Positions 21,601 to 34,046 are shown, numbered from the stretch's first letter. The stretch: DNA of 64,000 nucleotides from Cichorium intybus (GCA_023525715.1 CM042011.1:63083354-63147353); one strand, 5' to 3'. Made by a program: numbers and translations. Notes: generated from the letters alone by a model not told the origin.

Positions 21601-24030
21601 TGATGCGATTTCCAAGATTTCTTGACTTAGATCGAACTTCTCGATAAGCTCCTTTGTCTTCTCCTTGTCTAAATTTTTGTTTAAGACTAAAGCTAATAAA
21701 TCAGTGTTAGACAATTCGAAACATTCTTCAACTAATGGGTTGATTACATCAAGAAAATTTAAAGACGAAACAGTTTGTGGATAACGCATAGCATCAAAAA
21801 TATTGAAATTTATGATTTCTCCATCAAATTCCATGGAAAGCGTTCCATTGAAAACATCAATTTTTGTTCTTGCTGTGCTCATGAAAGGTCTTCCCAAGAG
21901 TATAGAACAAGAATTTAATGTTTCGTCTCCACCCATATCCAAAACGTAAAAGTCAGCGGGAAATACTAGTTCATTAACTTGTACCAAAACGTCCTCTAAT
22001 ACACCTTTTGGGTGTACTATAGAGCGATCGGCTAGTTGAATTATCACCCCGGTGCTTATTAATGGTCCTATTTTTAATGATTTAAAAATAGAGTAAGGTA
22101 GGACATTAATCGAAGCACCGAGATCTAGCATGGCTTTTGGAATGTAAAGATTTCCCATTTTACATGGAACAGTGAAAACACCCGGATCTTTACATTTTTT
22201 CGGTAGTCGTTTTTGCAAAACGGCCGAGATGTTTTCACCGACTGTAACAGTTCCGCTTTCTTTTAGTTTCTTTTTGGAGGTACAAAGTTCTTTAAGAAAT
22301 TTGGCATACCTAGGAATTTGTTTGATTGCATCAAGTAAAGGAATATTTACCTCAACTTTCCGAAATATGTCCATAATTTCTTGATCTTCCTTTTCCTTCT
22401 TTGTGTTTTTAAGTCTAGATGGAAAAGGAGGAGGGGTGATTTTTACCTCAACTTTGGATGGTTCCTTGGGAGCTTCGCTTCTTGAATCAGTATCTTCTTC
22501 GATCTCTATTTCTCTTTGTCTCTCTTTTGACAAGCTTGGTCCTTCATAGCTTTTCCCACTTCTTAAAGTAACAGCATTTACATTATGTTTGGGATTTTCT
22601 TGAGATTGAGAAGGTAACTTACCTTGAGATTCCATCTTGTTGACAGAAGTGGCTAGCTGAGCCATTTGTTGCTCCAAGTTCTTGATGCTAGCTCTTGTTT
22701 CTTGCTGAAATGAATGCGTGCTTGTGGCTAGACTTTTCACGATGTCTTCTAAGGACATGCTCGTGCTTGCTGTATTTTGTGGTGGAGGATTTTGGTAGTA
22801 TTGTTTAGGTCTCTCCTGGTATTGGTTACGGTTTTGCTGTGGGTAATTTTGATTGGACTGGTAGTTCCAACTTTGGTTGTTCCGGGGTTGATCAAACTGT
22901 CTCTGATTTTGCCCGGTAAATCCTCCCATGGCTTTTGCTTGCTCTTGATCTTCTTGTAACTCGGGACACATGTCAGTTGGGTGTCCATATTGCAAGAAAA
23001 TTCCACATGCTCTAACCGTTGGTTCAACTCCTTTTTCTTTTGTTAGTTGCATCACAGATTTGGTTAGTTCAGAAATTTGATTTTCAAGATAAGGAGTGTT
23101 TACCTCTTTTACTCCTCGTGGTGGATCTACATACCATTCGTCTTCTCCTTGGGTATGCTTGGATTCTTCCGCCATTTTCTCGATCAATGCTCGTATTTGG
23201 GTCGTTGTTTGATCGATCAACGAGCCTCCACTTGAGGCGTTTATTAAACGTCTCTCCATTGGTGTTAGACCTTCACAAAAATATCGGAACAATTGGTAAT
23301 CGGAAATACCATGTTGCGGGCATCGGGCACACAACTTTTTGAATCGTTCCCAATACGTATGTAAAGCTTCTTTCTTCCCTTGCTTGATTCCAATGATTTC
23401 CCTTCTTAGACTTGAAGCTTTCGTCTCCGGAAAATACTTGTCAAGGAATAACCGTGCAAGACCATTCCATGTTGTGACCGACCCCAGTGGTAGGTCATAT
23501 AACCATTCTTTGGCTGAGTCTAGCAATGAAAAGGGGAGTGCCCTTAACTTAATTTGGTCTTCCGAGACATCATGTGGTTTCATTCCTACACACACGACAT
23601 GAAATTCTTTCAAAAATTTATGCGGGTCTTCATTTTCTACTCCCCGAAATTGAGGTAGTAAATGAATAAGCCCGGATTTCAATTCGAAGTTTGTCATGTG
23701 CGGGTAGGTTATGTAGAGAGGTTGTTGGGTAACATCTTGGGTTGCCCATTGGCGAAGTGTTCGCTCAAGAGGTGGATTTTCGGCCATAGGAGTGTGGTTT
23801 ATTTGAGAGGGAGGTGTATGTGGGATGTTGTTATCTGATTCGGATTCTGTTTCTGTTTCTGATGAGGAAAGGTCTTGCCAAATGTCTATGATAGGAGGGT
23901 TTGATGAAGAAGCGGTTTGGGAAGCTTGCTGCTTCTTGCGAAGTTTAGCTTGTTTCCTTAGCCTTTTTGCGGTTTTCTCAATCTCCGAATCAAGCTCAAG
24001 AGGCGTACCTGTTCGTGAAGATCTTGGCAT
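18601..24030 (-). CDS. Athila gag-pol polyprotein, 1,809 aa
   Basis: Encodes capsid and replication enzymes of the retrotransposon in one uninterrupted frame. In order: a basic, coil-like N-terminus; a retrotransposon gag domain (about 105-300); and a damaged zinc knuckle C342-X2-F345-X4-H350-X4-C355, where the second Cys is Phe. Next is an aspartic protease with active-site DLGAS at 636, the variant usual in Athila. The reverse transcriptase has CIDYRKLN, MPFGLCNAPATFQ and catalytic FMDD at 1089-1092. RNase H follows, with MCDAS at about 1238 and KELLAI. The integrase has an H-H-C-C zinc finger (CGGHFG, CKSCEQC), the catalytic D in WGIDFMGP at 1514, then SDRG and PQTNGQAEISNREIK, and the Athila hallmark GKACHLPVE. 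The start Met lies 22 bases from the primer site and the stop is TAG. Length is normal for Athila. Apart from the knuckle nothing looks broken. Confidence 0.95.
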   Translation of the reverse strand: MPRSSRTGTPLELDSEIEKTAKRLRKQAKLRKKQQASQTASSSNPPIIDIWQDLSSSETETESESDNNIPHTPPSQINHTPMAENPPLERTLRQWATQDVTQQPLYITYPHMTNFELKSGLIHLLPQFRGVENEDPHKFLKEFHVVCVGMKPHDVSEDQIKLRALPFSLLDSAKEWLYDLPLGSVTTWNGLARLFLDKYFPETKASSLRREIIGIKQGKKEALHTYWERFKKLCARCPQHGISDYQLFRYFCEGLTPMERRLINASSGGSLIDQTTTQIRALIEKMAEESKHTQGEDEWYVDPPRGVKEVNTPYLENQISELTKSVMQLTKEKGVEPTVRACGIFLQYGHPTDMCPELQEDQEQAKAMGGFTGQNQRQFDQPRNNQSWNYQSNQNYPQQNRNQYQERPKQYYQNPPPQNTASTSMSLEDIVKSLATSTHSFQQETRASIKNLEQQMAQLATSVNKMESQGKLPSQSQENPKHNVNAVTLRSGKSYEGPSLSKERQREIEIEEDTDSRSEAPKEPSKVEVKITPPPFPSRLKNTKKEKEDQEIMDIFRKVEVNIPLLDAIKQIPRYAKFLKELCTSKKKLKESGTVTVGENISAVLQKRLPKKCKDPGVFTVPCKMGNLYIPKAMLDLGASINVLPYSIFKSLKIGPLISTGVIIQLADRSIVHPKGVLEDVLVQVNELVFPADFYVLDMGGDETLNSCSILLGRPFMSTARTKIDVFNGTLSMEFDGEIINFNIFDAMRYPQTVSSLNFLDVINPLVEECFELSNTDLLALVLNKNLDKEKTKELIEKFDLSQEILEIASYLDHQKKARYDLPKVPLQISNEKLLPSISQAPKLELKDLPNHLKYMYLGEKDTLPIIISNKLSEEEEKKLMGLLKNYKEAFGWTIADIKGLSPSMCMHKIFMEDEYKPSREAQRRLNPPMMEVVKKEILKLLDAGMIYPISDSKWVSPILVVPKKTGITVTENKQGELVPTRVQNGWRVCIDYRKLNSSTRKDHFPLPFIDQMLERLAGKTHYCCLDGYSGFHQIPIAPEDQEKTTFTCPFGTFAYRRMPFGLCNAPATFQRCMMSIFSEYVEEIIEVFMDDFTVYGNSFKECFNNLKKILKRCIETNLVLNYEKCHFMVDQGLILGHVVSAKGLEVDKAKIDVIKTLPYPKCVREVRSFLGHAGFYRRFIKDFSKISRPMCELLQKDVEFEFSDACKQSFETLKNLLVSTPIIQPPDWSLPFEIMCDASNHAVGAVLGQKKDKVPHVIYYASKTLDPAQSNYSTTEKELLAIIFALEKFRQYLLGTKVIVFSDHAALKYLMTKKDAKPRLICWVLLLQEFDLEIRDKSGKQNLVADHLSRIINNEEPTLLNDSFPDEQLLTNQTITPWYADMVNYLVTKNFPSDYTRAQKDKLKKDSKQYVWDEPYLWKFCPDQIIRRCVDLREVHSILNFCHAEACGGHFGPKRTAHKVLESGFYWPTIFADAYKFCKSCEQCQKVGNLRPKDQMPLTSILFCEIFDVWGIDFMGPFPSSFGNMYIILAVDYVSKWVEAKATRTNDSKVVADFIKANIFSRFGMPRAFISDRGSHFCNRTIEALFKKYGVLHRVSTAYHPQTNGQAEISNREIKSILEKTVSTSRKDWSIRLDDALWAYRTAYKTPIGMSPYRLVFGKACHLPVEIEHKAYWAIKRLNQNFVENGIHRKLQIQELEEIRNESYENSKIYKEKTKAFHDKVNTRKSFEIGQKVLLFQSRQKLFPGKPQSRWVGPFIVTNISTYGVVEIRSDTTGKIFKVNGHRLKPFYENFVEQNVEDEKLDEPARSQ

Positions 24031-24051
24031 AAAATATTAGTAATATCGTGC

Positions 24052-24069
24052 TCCCCGGCAACAGCGCCA
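24052..24069 (-). promoter_or_regulatory. Athila primer binding site, tRNA-Asp type
   Basis: The plus strand reads TCCCCGGCAACAGCGCCA, matching my recollection of the 3' end of plant tRNA-Asp except for one base (CAG for CGG). On the minus strand it begins TGGCGCTG, three bases inside the 5' LTR. tRNA-Asp priming is usual in Athila elements. Confidence 0.85.
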
Positions 24070-24072
24070 ATT

Positions 24073-25670
24073 TGTTAAGTGTCGTAACCAACAAAATAAA
24101 AGAGTTGAAATATGGTTTAAAATGATTTGTTAATTACCAATATTTCGTGATTGCACTACTTGTTATAAATACTAACTATGTAGTATAAATGGCAAGCAGG
24201 GTCGATCCACAGGGAGCGATGGTCTAATGGATTACACCTTGATTTCACAGAAGTTAAACTTGTAAAGAAAGTAACCAAAAGGGGGGTTTTGATGAAGAGT
24301 TGGAATACAATTATATAAATGTTGAGAATAAATAACTTTGGACAGAATATAGAATGATTGCTTTTATAATTTGGGGACAAATTCTGGTTTTGTATTTGTA
24401 GTCATATGATTGGAAATAACAATAAGAATGATGTTTATAACTTTAATCTTTCTAAGTTGGTACTTTGTGTATGCCGAAAGCTCGCACATATACCATTCAC
24501 CTAATGTACCTTAGTCAAGAGAAGCTCGTTAACTAAGACTAATCTTACTAATCAAATCTAGATGAGATCATAGAGTTTGAATGAAAGATTGCATTATGTT
24601 TTATGTGAATGTTCCCAACAATGTTCAATACTCCTAAACAAGCGTTGAAGCGTTAAAACATGAGATATGATTTTCACCAAGTAAAGATGATTGTCACAAA
24701 TAACATTTTATAAAACAATTACGGATTTTATAATTTGTATGACTAGATTGATTATTATTTGAGATCAAATGGCCAATATGAAATAAATAAAAACCAAACA
24801 CTTGTTAAGTCTCAAAATCATATCACTAGAAAGAGATAAAATTAAACATCAAACTTTATATTAAATCACAATCATAATCCTTAATACAAAACCAGAAAAT
24901 AAGGTTACTAGCCACTCATGACTAGTAAAAGAGAAATAAACTTACAAAATGAAGATAATCTACACTTGAAGTTGCACACAAACACAAACACAATGTATCT
25001 AGAGAGTATTCAGAAGATAATGGAATAAGGGGATGGTTCTAAGGCTAACCAAGCACATCTATTTATACTAACACACCAAGGGTAAAATGGTAAATTGAAC
25101 AATGGCAAACATCATCATTCCAAGACCCACTTCCTTCATCACATGGCCTCAAAATCAGGTTGGATCTGCATCTGGTCGTGTAGCATGAGGATGACAGCAC
25201 AATAAGGAGTAAACAACTCATAGTGGGCCAAAAAAGCAGATCTGGACACCAGTAAAAGTTACACGGCCGTGTAACTTCTTGGGCCAAGATTACACAGTCG
25301 TGTAATCCTGCACTTCTCCTGGACCTTTCCCTGAGCTGACATGGCACCCACATGGCATAGCAAAGTTACACGGCCGTGTAACTTTTGCCCATAAAGTTAC
25401 ACGGGCCGTGTACACTACTGACTTCGGGATGACATTTTTGTAATTTCTTCGTTTGAGCTCCGTTTCTTCTAAAATTTCTTGTGTAGCCTCCCATTGTCAT
25501 CCAATACAAGATTCATCCTTCAAAAGCACCTGAAAACAACCACAAAGTGTGAAAGTAGATTGCTATTCTTGAAATCCCGAAAAACATGAAAATATGCAAT
25601 AAATAGAATCAAATGCAAGATGAAACAAGGATAAAAAGGTATGAAAACATGCCTAAAAATACACTTAACA
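24073..25670 (-). repeat. Athila 5' LTR, 1,598 bp, intact
   Basis: It begins TGTTAAGTGT and ends ACACTTAACA, flanked by CTTAA at 25671-25675. It has the same palindromes as the other LTR, at about 25257-25276, 25288-25307, 25362-25385 and 25394-25413. Differences from the left LTR include single bases near 24077, 24162, 24337, 24961, 25250, 25295, 25351 and 25460. The 74-codon and 96-codon frames inside are not genes. Confidence 0.93.
25060..25067 (-). promoter_or_regulatory. Candidate LTR TATA box
   Basis: On the minus strand the sequence reads AGTATAAATAGATG, a good plant TATA box. It is about 600 bp from the outer LTR end, where U3 would finish and R begin. The palindromes lie upstream of it, in U3, where they could act as enhancer or repressor sites. 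The transcription start is not determined. Confidence 0.55.
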
Positions 25671-26271
25671 CTTAATCACTCAGGAGAGCATGTCTTACTC
25701 CTATAATTAGTTCAAAAGCTCCCAAAGATGGTCCTAGGGACATAAAGTTATGACCTTTATCATTACAATCCATAGAAAACACCACAAAGGGACCATATCT
25801 CTATTTAATGCCATAACATGCAACCCAAACTATAAGATAAAGCTTTTAATCATCAAAAGGTGGAGACTTTGCACTTACAAGGGTCCAAAAAAGAAGATCT
25901 TGCTGATTGACATAAGTAGAAGAGCTTCCTTGCACCAACACCACTTTCTTCTACTTCAAGAAATATTCCAAAGAGAGTTATGGACCTTGAAATCACTAAG
26001 GGAGGCTAAGGTTTGGAGAGAGAGAGTTCAAAAGGCTGCAAAGGGTGGGAATGACGACTCCTACGATTTAGAGCCCTTAACTATGGCCCAAAATCCGAGA
26101 TCTAGGGTTTTGTGCATTCAGCGGCAGATAGCGTCGCTATCTCTGCGATTAAAAAAATGCATAATCGCTAGATAGTAGCGGTATCTCCATAGATATCGTC
26201 GCTTCACAAAGTTTTCTCAAAACTAACTCCTTTAAATTCAAACTTGGTTATTTCGGGAACAGGGTCTTACA
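25671..26271 (-). mobile_element. Solo LTR, right part
   Basis: This is the continuation of the LTR begun at 2835, ending GGGTCTTACA at 26271. It contains the perfect inverted repeat AGATAGCGTCGCTATCT at 26126-26142 and variants to about 26200, matching motifs at 3600-3700 in the other half. A 141-codon frame at 25750-26175 has no recognisable domain. Confidence 0.72.
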
Positions 26272-27339
26272 ATTAAGTGTTCAAAAAGGTTTAACATATA
26301 AATTGTTCTTCTATTATGTATACAACTTTCAGACACACCACGAAGGTGTTTGTCATAGCTATTATCACAAAAGTCAACTCAAAGTATGTTTCAACATATA
26401 AACAATTAGCAAATGTTCATTTGAATATCAATTTAATCAACAAGATGCCCAAAGAAGGTTTAAAACCACAAATTCAAACTAAGTTATCATAACTTGAAAA
26501 TTGAAAACATAGAAAATGGTAATAAAAATATTAGCTAATTAGTTTCATGTGTCGTTAAATTAATCAACAAACAAATTTGAGTTCAAACATCAATTTAGGA
26601 AATATAAAGAACAAACCCTAGATTTAGATATTTAATTCATGAATTGAATATAAAACCCATCATATACCAAATCCAATCCAATGAAGTCAATATAGTCCCA
26701 TTTAATAGCACCAAAAAAGACTACTACATGCTAATTATATATTAATAGAAGAAAAACAACTGAAATTGAATGTAGATATACATGTAAAATTTAACCCAAG
26801 CAATCTCAATGTAGAACATGAAGATGACCTCCAAAACAAGATACAATCGACACATCTTCTTCACCTTGAAATGATTTAAAACGATCAAAATATCATACCA
26901 ACGGAGAAAAAATAGTACATTGTATATGGAAATGAGGGCAAAAAGTTGTGTTTATATGAGAGATCTACCCAAACCCACGACTCATGGGAATAAAACTACA
27001 TGGTTGTGGATTTTATTAGTATAAAAGCTGTTAAAAATGGTTCTATGAGGATTCGCACGACTTGGGGCAAATTCTACATAGCTGGGGGAAACTCAGCTTT
27101 CCAAAAATATAGACAACGTAGAACCCATGGCAATGGATATTTTTACAGGGTCATGGCAAATGCAGTAAATGCTCAAACTTCTCTCTTTTTTGTTACCTTT
27201 TGACGTCCATCAAATTGTCGATATCAGTGTTTGTAACGCCTAAACATAAAATATATGACAATTTAGTGTAGACACAAAATGAAAAACAAAAAACCCACTA
27301 TAATAACATGAATATCACAATACCAAAATGTGTATATTT
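26272..27339. repeat. AT-rich non-coding DNA, repeat copy B continued
   Basis: Up to about 27050 it is a diverged direct copy of about 565-1340. The remainder to the CACTA terminus shows no gene. A 67-codon frame at 27000-27203 has no motif. Confidence 0.45.
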
Positions 27340-27342
27340 TGG

Positions 27343-27480
27343 CACTACAAGAATCGAAGGCTATAGGGACGACAAATGTCGTCCTTATAGACCTTAAAGT
27401 CATCCCTATAGACCCCTGCAGCAACAAGTCGTCTTTATAGCCTTCGTTTCTATAGCTTCGTCGCTATAGACCAAAATTGT
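27343..27480. repeat. Left terminal and subterminal repeats of the outer CACTA element
   Basis: After CACTACAAGAA come palindromic units pairing GGGACGACAAATGTCGTCC with flanking CTATAG and variants (TCGTCTTTATAG, TCGTCGCTATAG). In well-studied CACTA elements such subterminal repeats are binding sites for the element's TNPA-type protein. That role is inferred here. Confidence 0.7.
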
Positions 27481-27680
27481 CGTTTGAAACGCAAACTCGT
27501 AGGAGTAAAGAGAAATGTGTATCGATTTTTTCTTACATACTTAATCTGTAATATTCATTCACATCCTAAATGAGAAAAAATATTTAAAAAGCAGTCCCAA
27601 AACGGGGACTGCCCGACATGAATTTCTAAATTCATTTCGGGCGGGTATACAATTAAGGTTAATGCAATGCATGTATACAT

Positions 27681-27723
<43 letters not shown>

Positions 27724-27865
27724 GAGAGAGACACACCCACACACACGTTAGAACGATATTTTACCTAACGCCTAATCTTGTTTATTTATCTTTTTAGAGT
27801 GGTATTTTATTTTCATAAGGCTTATACTTGTTTATTTATTTTTTTTAGAATGGTTTTGTATTTTC

Positions 27866-27953
<88 letters not shown>

Positions 27954-27957
27954 CACA
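27481..27957. repeat. Body of the outer CACTA element with (CA)n and (TA)n microsatellites
   Basis: No gene is present. A (CA)n run occupies about 27691-27719, a (TA)n run 27868-27943, and another short (CA)n abuts the next terminus. GTGGTATTTTATTTTCATAAGG and TGGTTTTGTATTTTCAT form a short diverged direct repeat at about 27800 and 27851. Frames encoding alternating Tyr-Ile or Cys-Val are microsatellite artefacts. Confidence 0.7.
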
Positions 27958-28203
27958 CACTAGTACAAAATTGCACATTAGTGACACCGAAAAAACGTGA
28001 CCATATGCTTTTGGTGACAATTTTTTTCCACTGAAAGTGTTGCCATAGGCTTTGCGATATTAGGTGTTATATGGTCACTTTATAATATTGTGTCCATATG
28101 CCATGAAAAAATGTGGCGATATCATAAAAGTTTGGCCATTGAGTCGAAAATTTTGTTCCAAAATCAGTCAAATTTTCCAATATTGTGGCGTTAAAGCGTA
28201 AGT

Positions 28204-28720
28204 AGACACACAATTTCAATATTGTAGTGACTGTATATAATGAATGGTGACATACAAGTACATTCAATGAAGCGTTATACTAGTAATTTGTCACACAATT
28301 AGAAGATTGTTAAGGCTATTGGGTTATGTTTGGTGACAATTATTTACCATGAACATGACCATATTTACTAAATGGTAACGTGTATGTAATTTCAAAAGTG
28401 ACAATTTGGTAGCATCTAGTCATACAGACAATATATTTAATGTGACCAATACTAGTTTATAGAGACACACAATTTCAATATTGTAGTGACTGTATATAAT
28501 GAATGGTGACATACATGTACATTCAATGAAGCGTTATACTAGTAATTTGTCACACAATTAGAAGATTGTTAAGACTATTGGGTATGTTTGCAGACAATTA
28601 ATTACGACGAACATGACCATGTTTACTAAATGGTGACATGTATGTAATTTCAAAAGTGACAATTTGGTAGCATCTAGTCATATAGACAATATATTTAATG
28701 TGACCAATACTAGTTTATAG
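28204..28720. repeat. Two tandem 259-bp subterminal repeats
   Basis: AGACACACAATTTCAATATT begins both copies, at 28204 and 28463. They share CATGACCAT, GTAGCATCTAGTCAT and GTGACCAATACTAG and differ by scattered substitutions and small indels. They belong to the left arm of the inner CACTA-like element. Confidence 0.85.
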
Positions 28721-30869
28721 AGACACACCATTAAGTGAAACATAATATAAATTATTATATAGACACACATCCTACTAAAATTATGGAATTAATATTCGGT
28801 TACGGCCATGTTTGTAGTACTTATCATGACCTATGCTATGATTCGGACATATAAAAACTCGTAAGTATGGCTGTTTAATGTAAATGGACATTTGAAAACA
28901 ATTAAAAAGTAATAGCAATAAAGTTACAGATACAATTGTGTTTGGCATTGTGACCAAAATTTGTGGTATAAACAAAAATATTGGTTGGTAGTATACCTTA
29001 TTATAGCATTTAGACACACAAACATTATTACGTGTGGATATAGTTGTACTACAATCATATATACTTATTGAATCCGTAGACATTAGTGATCTGTCAAGAC
29101 ACACAATTTTGACGGACATGACTATTTGTTATATATTGTCACATTGCTTATATAGTTCCAAGTCGGTAAGTTTAATTATGATACACAAATAATATGTAAA
29201 AGTGACAATAAGGAAATACTAGTCACATGATTTATGCATTTTCTGAAAAGTCATTTTTATTAGACACATCATTGTTCTTTTATATAGCTATTGATTATAC
29301 TCTTCATATGGTGAATGGATAGCCACAATTATAAATGAACATATTAGCCACATTTTTTAACAAATGTTGCAAATAAATATAAAAGCAAACATTATAAACG
29401 AGAATGATATTGATAATAACAATAAATTTATATATAAGGTGTCAATTTACATAGCAAAGAATAACTTAATAAAAACTTAACTATAAAACATCCAATGGGA
29501 AATGATTATCTATCATTTTGTACCAGATTACTCCAATAGAGATTCATCATTTTGTACCAGATTACTTTAGCACATCATAATCGTAGGAAGGACCCTTGAG
29601 CCCTAAGCCCTAAACACCTCATGAGGTAATAAACTTCTAACTTTCATGTACAAAGCATGGGTTGAGTCGGATGCAACATCAAGGTAAATAAACTTTTAAC
29701 TTTCCTGTACAACAAAAACAAAACATAATGCATGTTTATCAGTTTTCAATTAAATAAACTTCTAACTTTTATCAGTTCACCCCATATCATGTGGATACAT
29801 AGCTCAGATCAGGTACACAACTCTCCATCAGACTTCCAAATGCTATGCCCAAGTCATAACTATGTTCTGCAAGGCATGCTGAATTTCAATAATTTGCAAA
29901 ATAACATCATAAGACACCCAACATATTAGAAAATAGATATATAAATATCAATTAAGTGTCACCAAAAAAGCGACATTAATGAATATATTTACTTCCTAAG
30001 CATGCTAGAAAAGGAAACAAAGATAGAGATGAGCAATATTATAGCAATTAAAATGCACCTACATAAAAATCAAATATGTTTCTAACGGGAAATCTTTAAA
30101 AGCTGCAACTACTCATATCCCATTCCAAATAGGAAGGAATCTTGATCAAATCTTCAAAACCTAGGCAATGCATCAGAGACAAATGCATCAATATGAACAA
30201 ATGTTGAAGTAAATTTTTAAGGAATTATCAATCATATCCTACGTCATTCAACATTAGATCTAAACAATGATATCAATGATAAATTTCTTGAGCAACATTA
30301 ACAATACCTCTATCCCAAATGTTAAGTCAGCTCCTGACTTTTGACAGCCAACTTAGATATCATTCAAAATCTAGATCAGAGCCTGATCACAGGCAGGGGA
30401 TAACAAATTTAGAAATTACAATGATGTTTTGTTATCAAACAATTCGATTAAAAGTTATTTTAGAAGACATCTTCATAATACAGTAAAATATTCAAAATCA
30501 GAAATGGATTATCAGAAAAAGATACCAAGTTGTTCCAGCCATTCCTGCAAGTCAAGTTAAATGCCTAAATCAGTGAAAAGAGAAAATCAAGGATGTTAGT
30601 GTCTGGATATAGATCTAGATCAACAAAAATTGATTATTTTGAAAAATAATTTATCATCACAAATCAGTCAACAGTACATTCTCAATGTACAAGTTGTTGA
30701 GATTTAGGAAGCATCTACTTACAAAACAAAAAATAATACATGTGAGAATAGAATGAAATGGATTTTAGGGAAAAAGTTTTAGATCTTAGACTACATGTTA
30801 TCTTCATCCCAGCAAAACCTAGCTAGTGAGATGCTTAAACCTGCAACTAAGAAAGAATGGGGGAAAAGA
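28721..30869. other. Non-coding interior of the inner CACTA-like element
   Basis: The GTGACCA/AGACACA words continue to about 29390. From there to 30869 the sequence is AT-rich without a gene I can support. A 112-codon minus frame at 28781-29119 lies among the repeats and has no motif. Confidence 0.5.
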
Positions 30870-32258
<1,389 letters not shown>

Positions 32259-34046
32259 TGTAACATCCCAAAATTTTAGGGTAAAATTAAAAAAAAATTA
32301 AACGGACACTTCAATATAAGAAAAGCCACTTAATTAATTTTGACAAAAATTCCATAACTTATAAGTTTAATGAAAACATCCCAGGATTAACAAAAGTTAA
32401 TGAAATCACAACATAGCGGAACTTCCATTCAAAAACAGTCCTCCAATGAAGCAGCACAGTGTATACACGTCACGCCTTGCCATCCATGGTACCTGATGTA
32501 CCTGAAACAGTAGTTTATATAGGGAAAGGGTAAGCACGGAGCTTAGTGAGTTCCTCAAAATACCATACGATCCATCACATAACATACAACACACAATAAC
32601 CATTCATATGTCTGTGAGACTCACGGGATATCCCTGTTCCGCCTGAAGACTCACGGGCAGTTCCCGTTCTGTCTTATCGCTCGCAGGCTTTTCCCGTTCC
32701 GTCTAATGACTCGCAGGCTATTCCCGTTCCGCCTATTGGCTCGCGGGCTATCCCGTTCCGTCCACAAACAATCATTATCATAGCAATAATTCATACAATT
32801 ATCATAACAGGTAAGATCACCTTAGTCTAACATATCTTCCTTCCTACGCATGCAATGTCACCTATAGTATAGTGAGAAGACTCACCTGATTATAGTTGAC
32901 TATATCGTTTATCTTTCTCGGCTTTGTATTTCCTTCAACTTTAACTGTTAACATAATAAGAAATCTATCATTTCTTAATCCTTAACTATATTATAGTCGC
33001 ATCATTAAACCCTTCAATAATTCCAATATGATACTCCATGATTTATCAAGTAAAGAACGGCCAGGTAGAAGATTAGATGGGGTGGCAGGATCCTTTCAGC
33101 ATTTTAGCCTTTCGGAAAATCCAACAACCAGATCCCAAGTAATCGGCCTAGTCACCGTCCTCGTAAGTAAATCAATCGGTATTATTTTCGGAAATTACGA
33201 ATTGTTATAATAACGACATTTTAAGGTTTTTGTTTACTATTGTTAGAAATTAGTATAATATAACATATGTTATACGTATTAAATATTCTACTTCTTAACA
33301 AAAACTATTTTACAATACCTAATTAAGCTATAGAAAGGTTTGTAGTTACCTTATCACCAGTCGTCGAGATCTATAACTCCTTCGTTAGGCTTTTAAGCTT
33401 CCTTCCGCTCACTTGCTTACACTCTAGTGCTTAGAAACCTCTATATATTGGATTGAGATTTAGTTGTGTGGTTTATGAGATGTTTTGAGGGGTATTTATA
33501 CTTGAATTCTTGAATAAAAAATGGCATGACACTTTTGACAAAAGATTTTAATAATATAACTTTGTTGAAATTAATACCTTCTAGAATCAGTCTGTTCAAG
33601 ACTGGTTTAGCCGACTTTAAACCCATGAAATTCACGTTTTTATTTGATATTCCAGAAATTTATCTCAATACCTTTCCAGGGATGTATTTTACGTATTTAT
33701 ACGATTTTTCTATGATTTATTATGAATTTTTGAAAACAGACTATCTAATCTGTCAATTCCGAACTAATCAGTAAAGATTGCATTTTTTACCATCGATAAT
33801 GTCATTTTCAAGCTTACTATTATTTTTGGTAATTTTACTAGACTCAATTTGTAAACTTTGTGCACTGGTTTGAGGTCCAAACGATTTTTCTAGAATTAAT
33901 TATGATTTTTCTAAAAACGACACAAAATGCTGATTTTCATATGAAATTGTAACTAAAGTTTTTCTTAGCTTTATAATTACCAACATCATATAATTCCTAA
34001 CACTCTTATTTTAAGTATATGTTATAATCAGGATACGGGTCTTACA
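32259..34046 (-). repeat. 3' LTR of the gene-carrying element, 1,788 bp
   Basis: It includes a repeat array at about 32610-32765 with units like GACTCGCAGGCTATTCCCG followed by TTCCGCCT. This matches in position and style the arrays in the LTRs of the other tRNA-iMet families here. Small frames inside (33028-33210, 33526-33774) recur in the other LTR and are not genes. Confidence 0.92.

Larger units (their letters stand above)
3867..25670 (-). mobile_element. Complete Athila-type Ty3/gypsy LTR retrotransposon
   Basis: The element reads right to left: 5' LTR 24073-25670, tRNA-Asp primer site, gag-pol, ORF1-like gene, polypurine tract, then the 3' LTR 3867-14468 interrupted by another element. 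The LTR ends are the perfect inverted pair TGTTAAGTGT and ACACTTAACA. The 5-bp target duplication CTTAA lies at 3862-3866 and 25671-25675. After removing the nested insertion and its duplication, the left LTR is 1,598 bp, exactly the length of the right one. I count about ten substitutions between them, roughly 0.6%, so the insertion is young. The internal region is about 9.6 kb. Both genes are open throughout, so the copy may be coding-competent. Confidence 0.95.

Noticed and set aside
25750..26175. 141-codon plus-strand frame
   Set aside because: It sits inside a solo LTR and has no recognisable domain.
29430..30869. Possible gene remnant of the inner CACTA element
   Set aside because: AT-rich with no frame or motif that I could tie to a transposase; left as uncharacterised.
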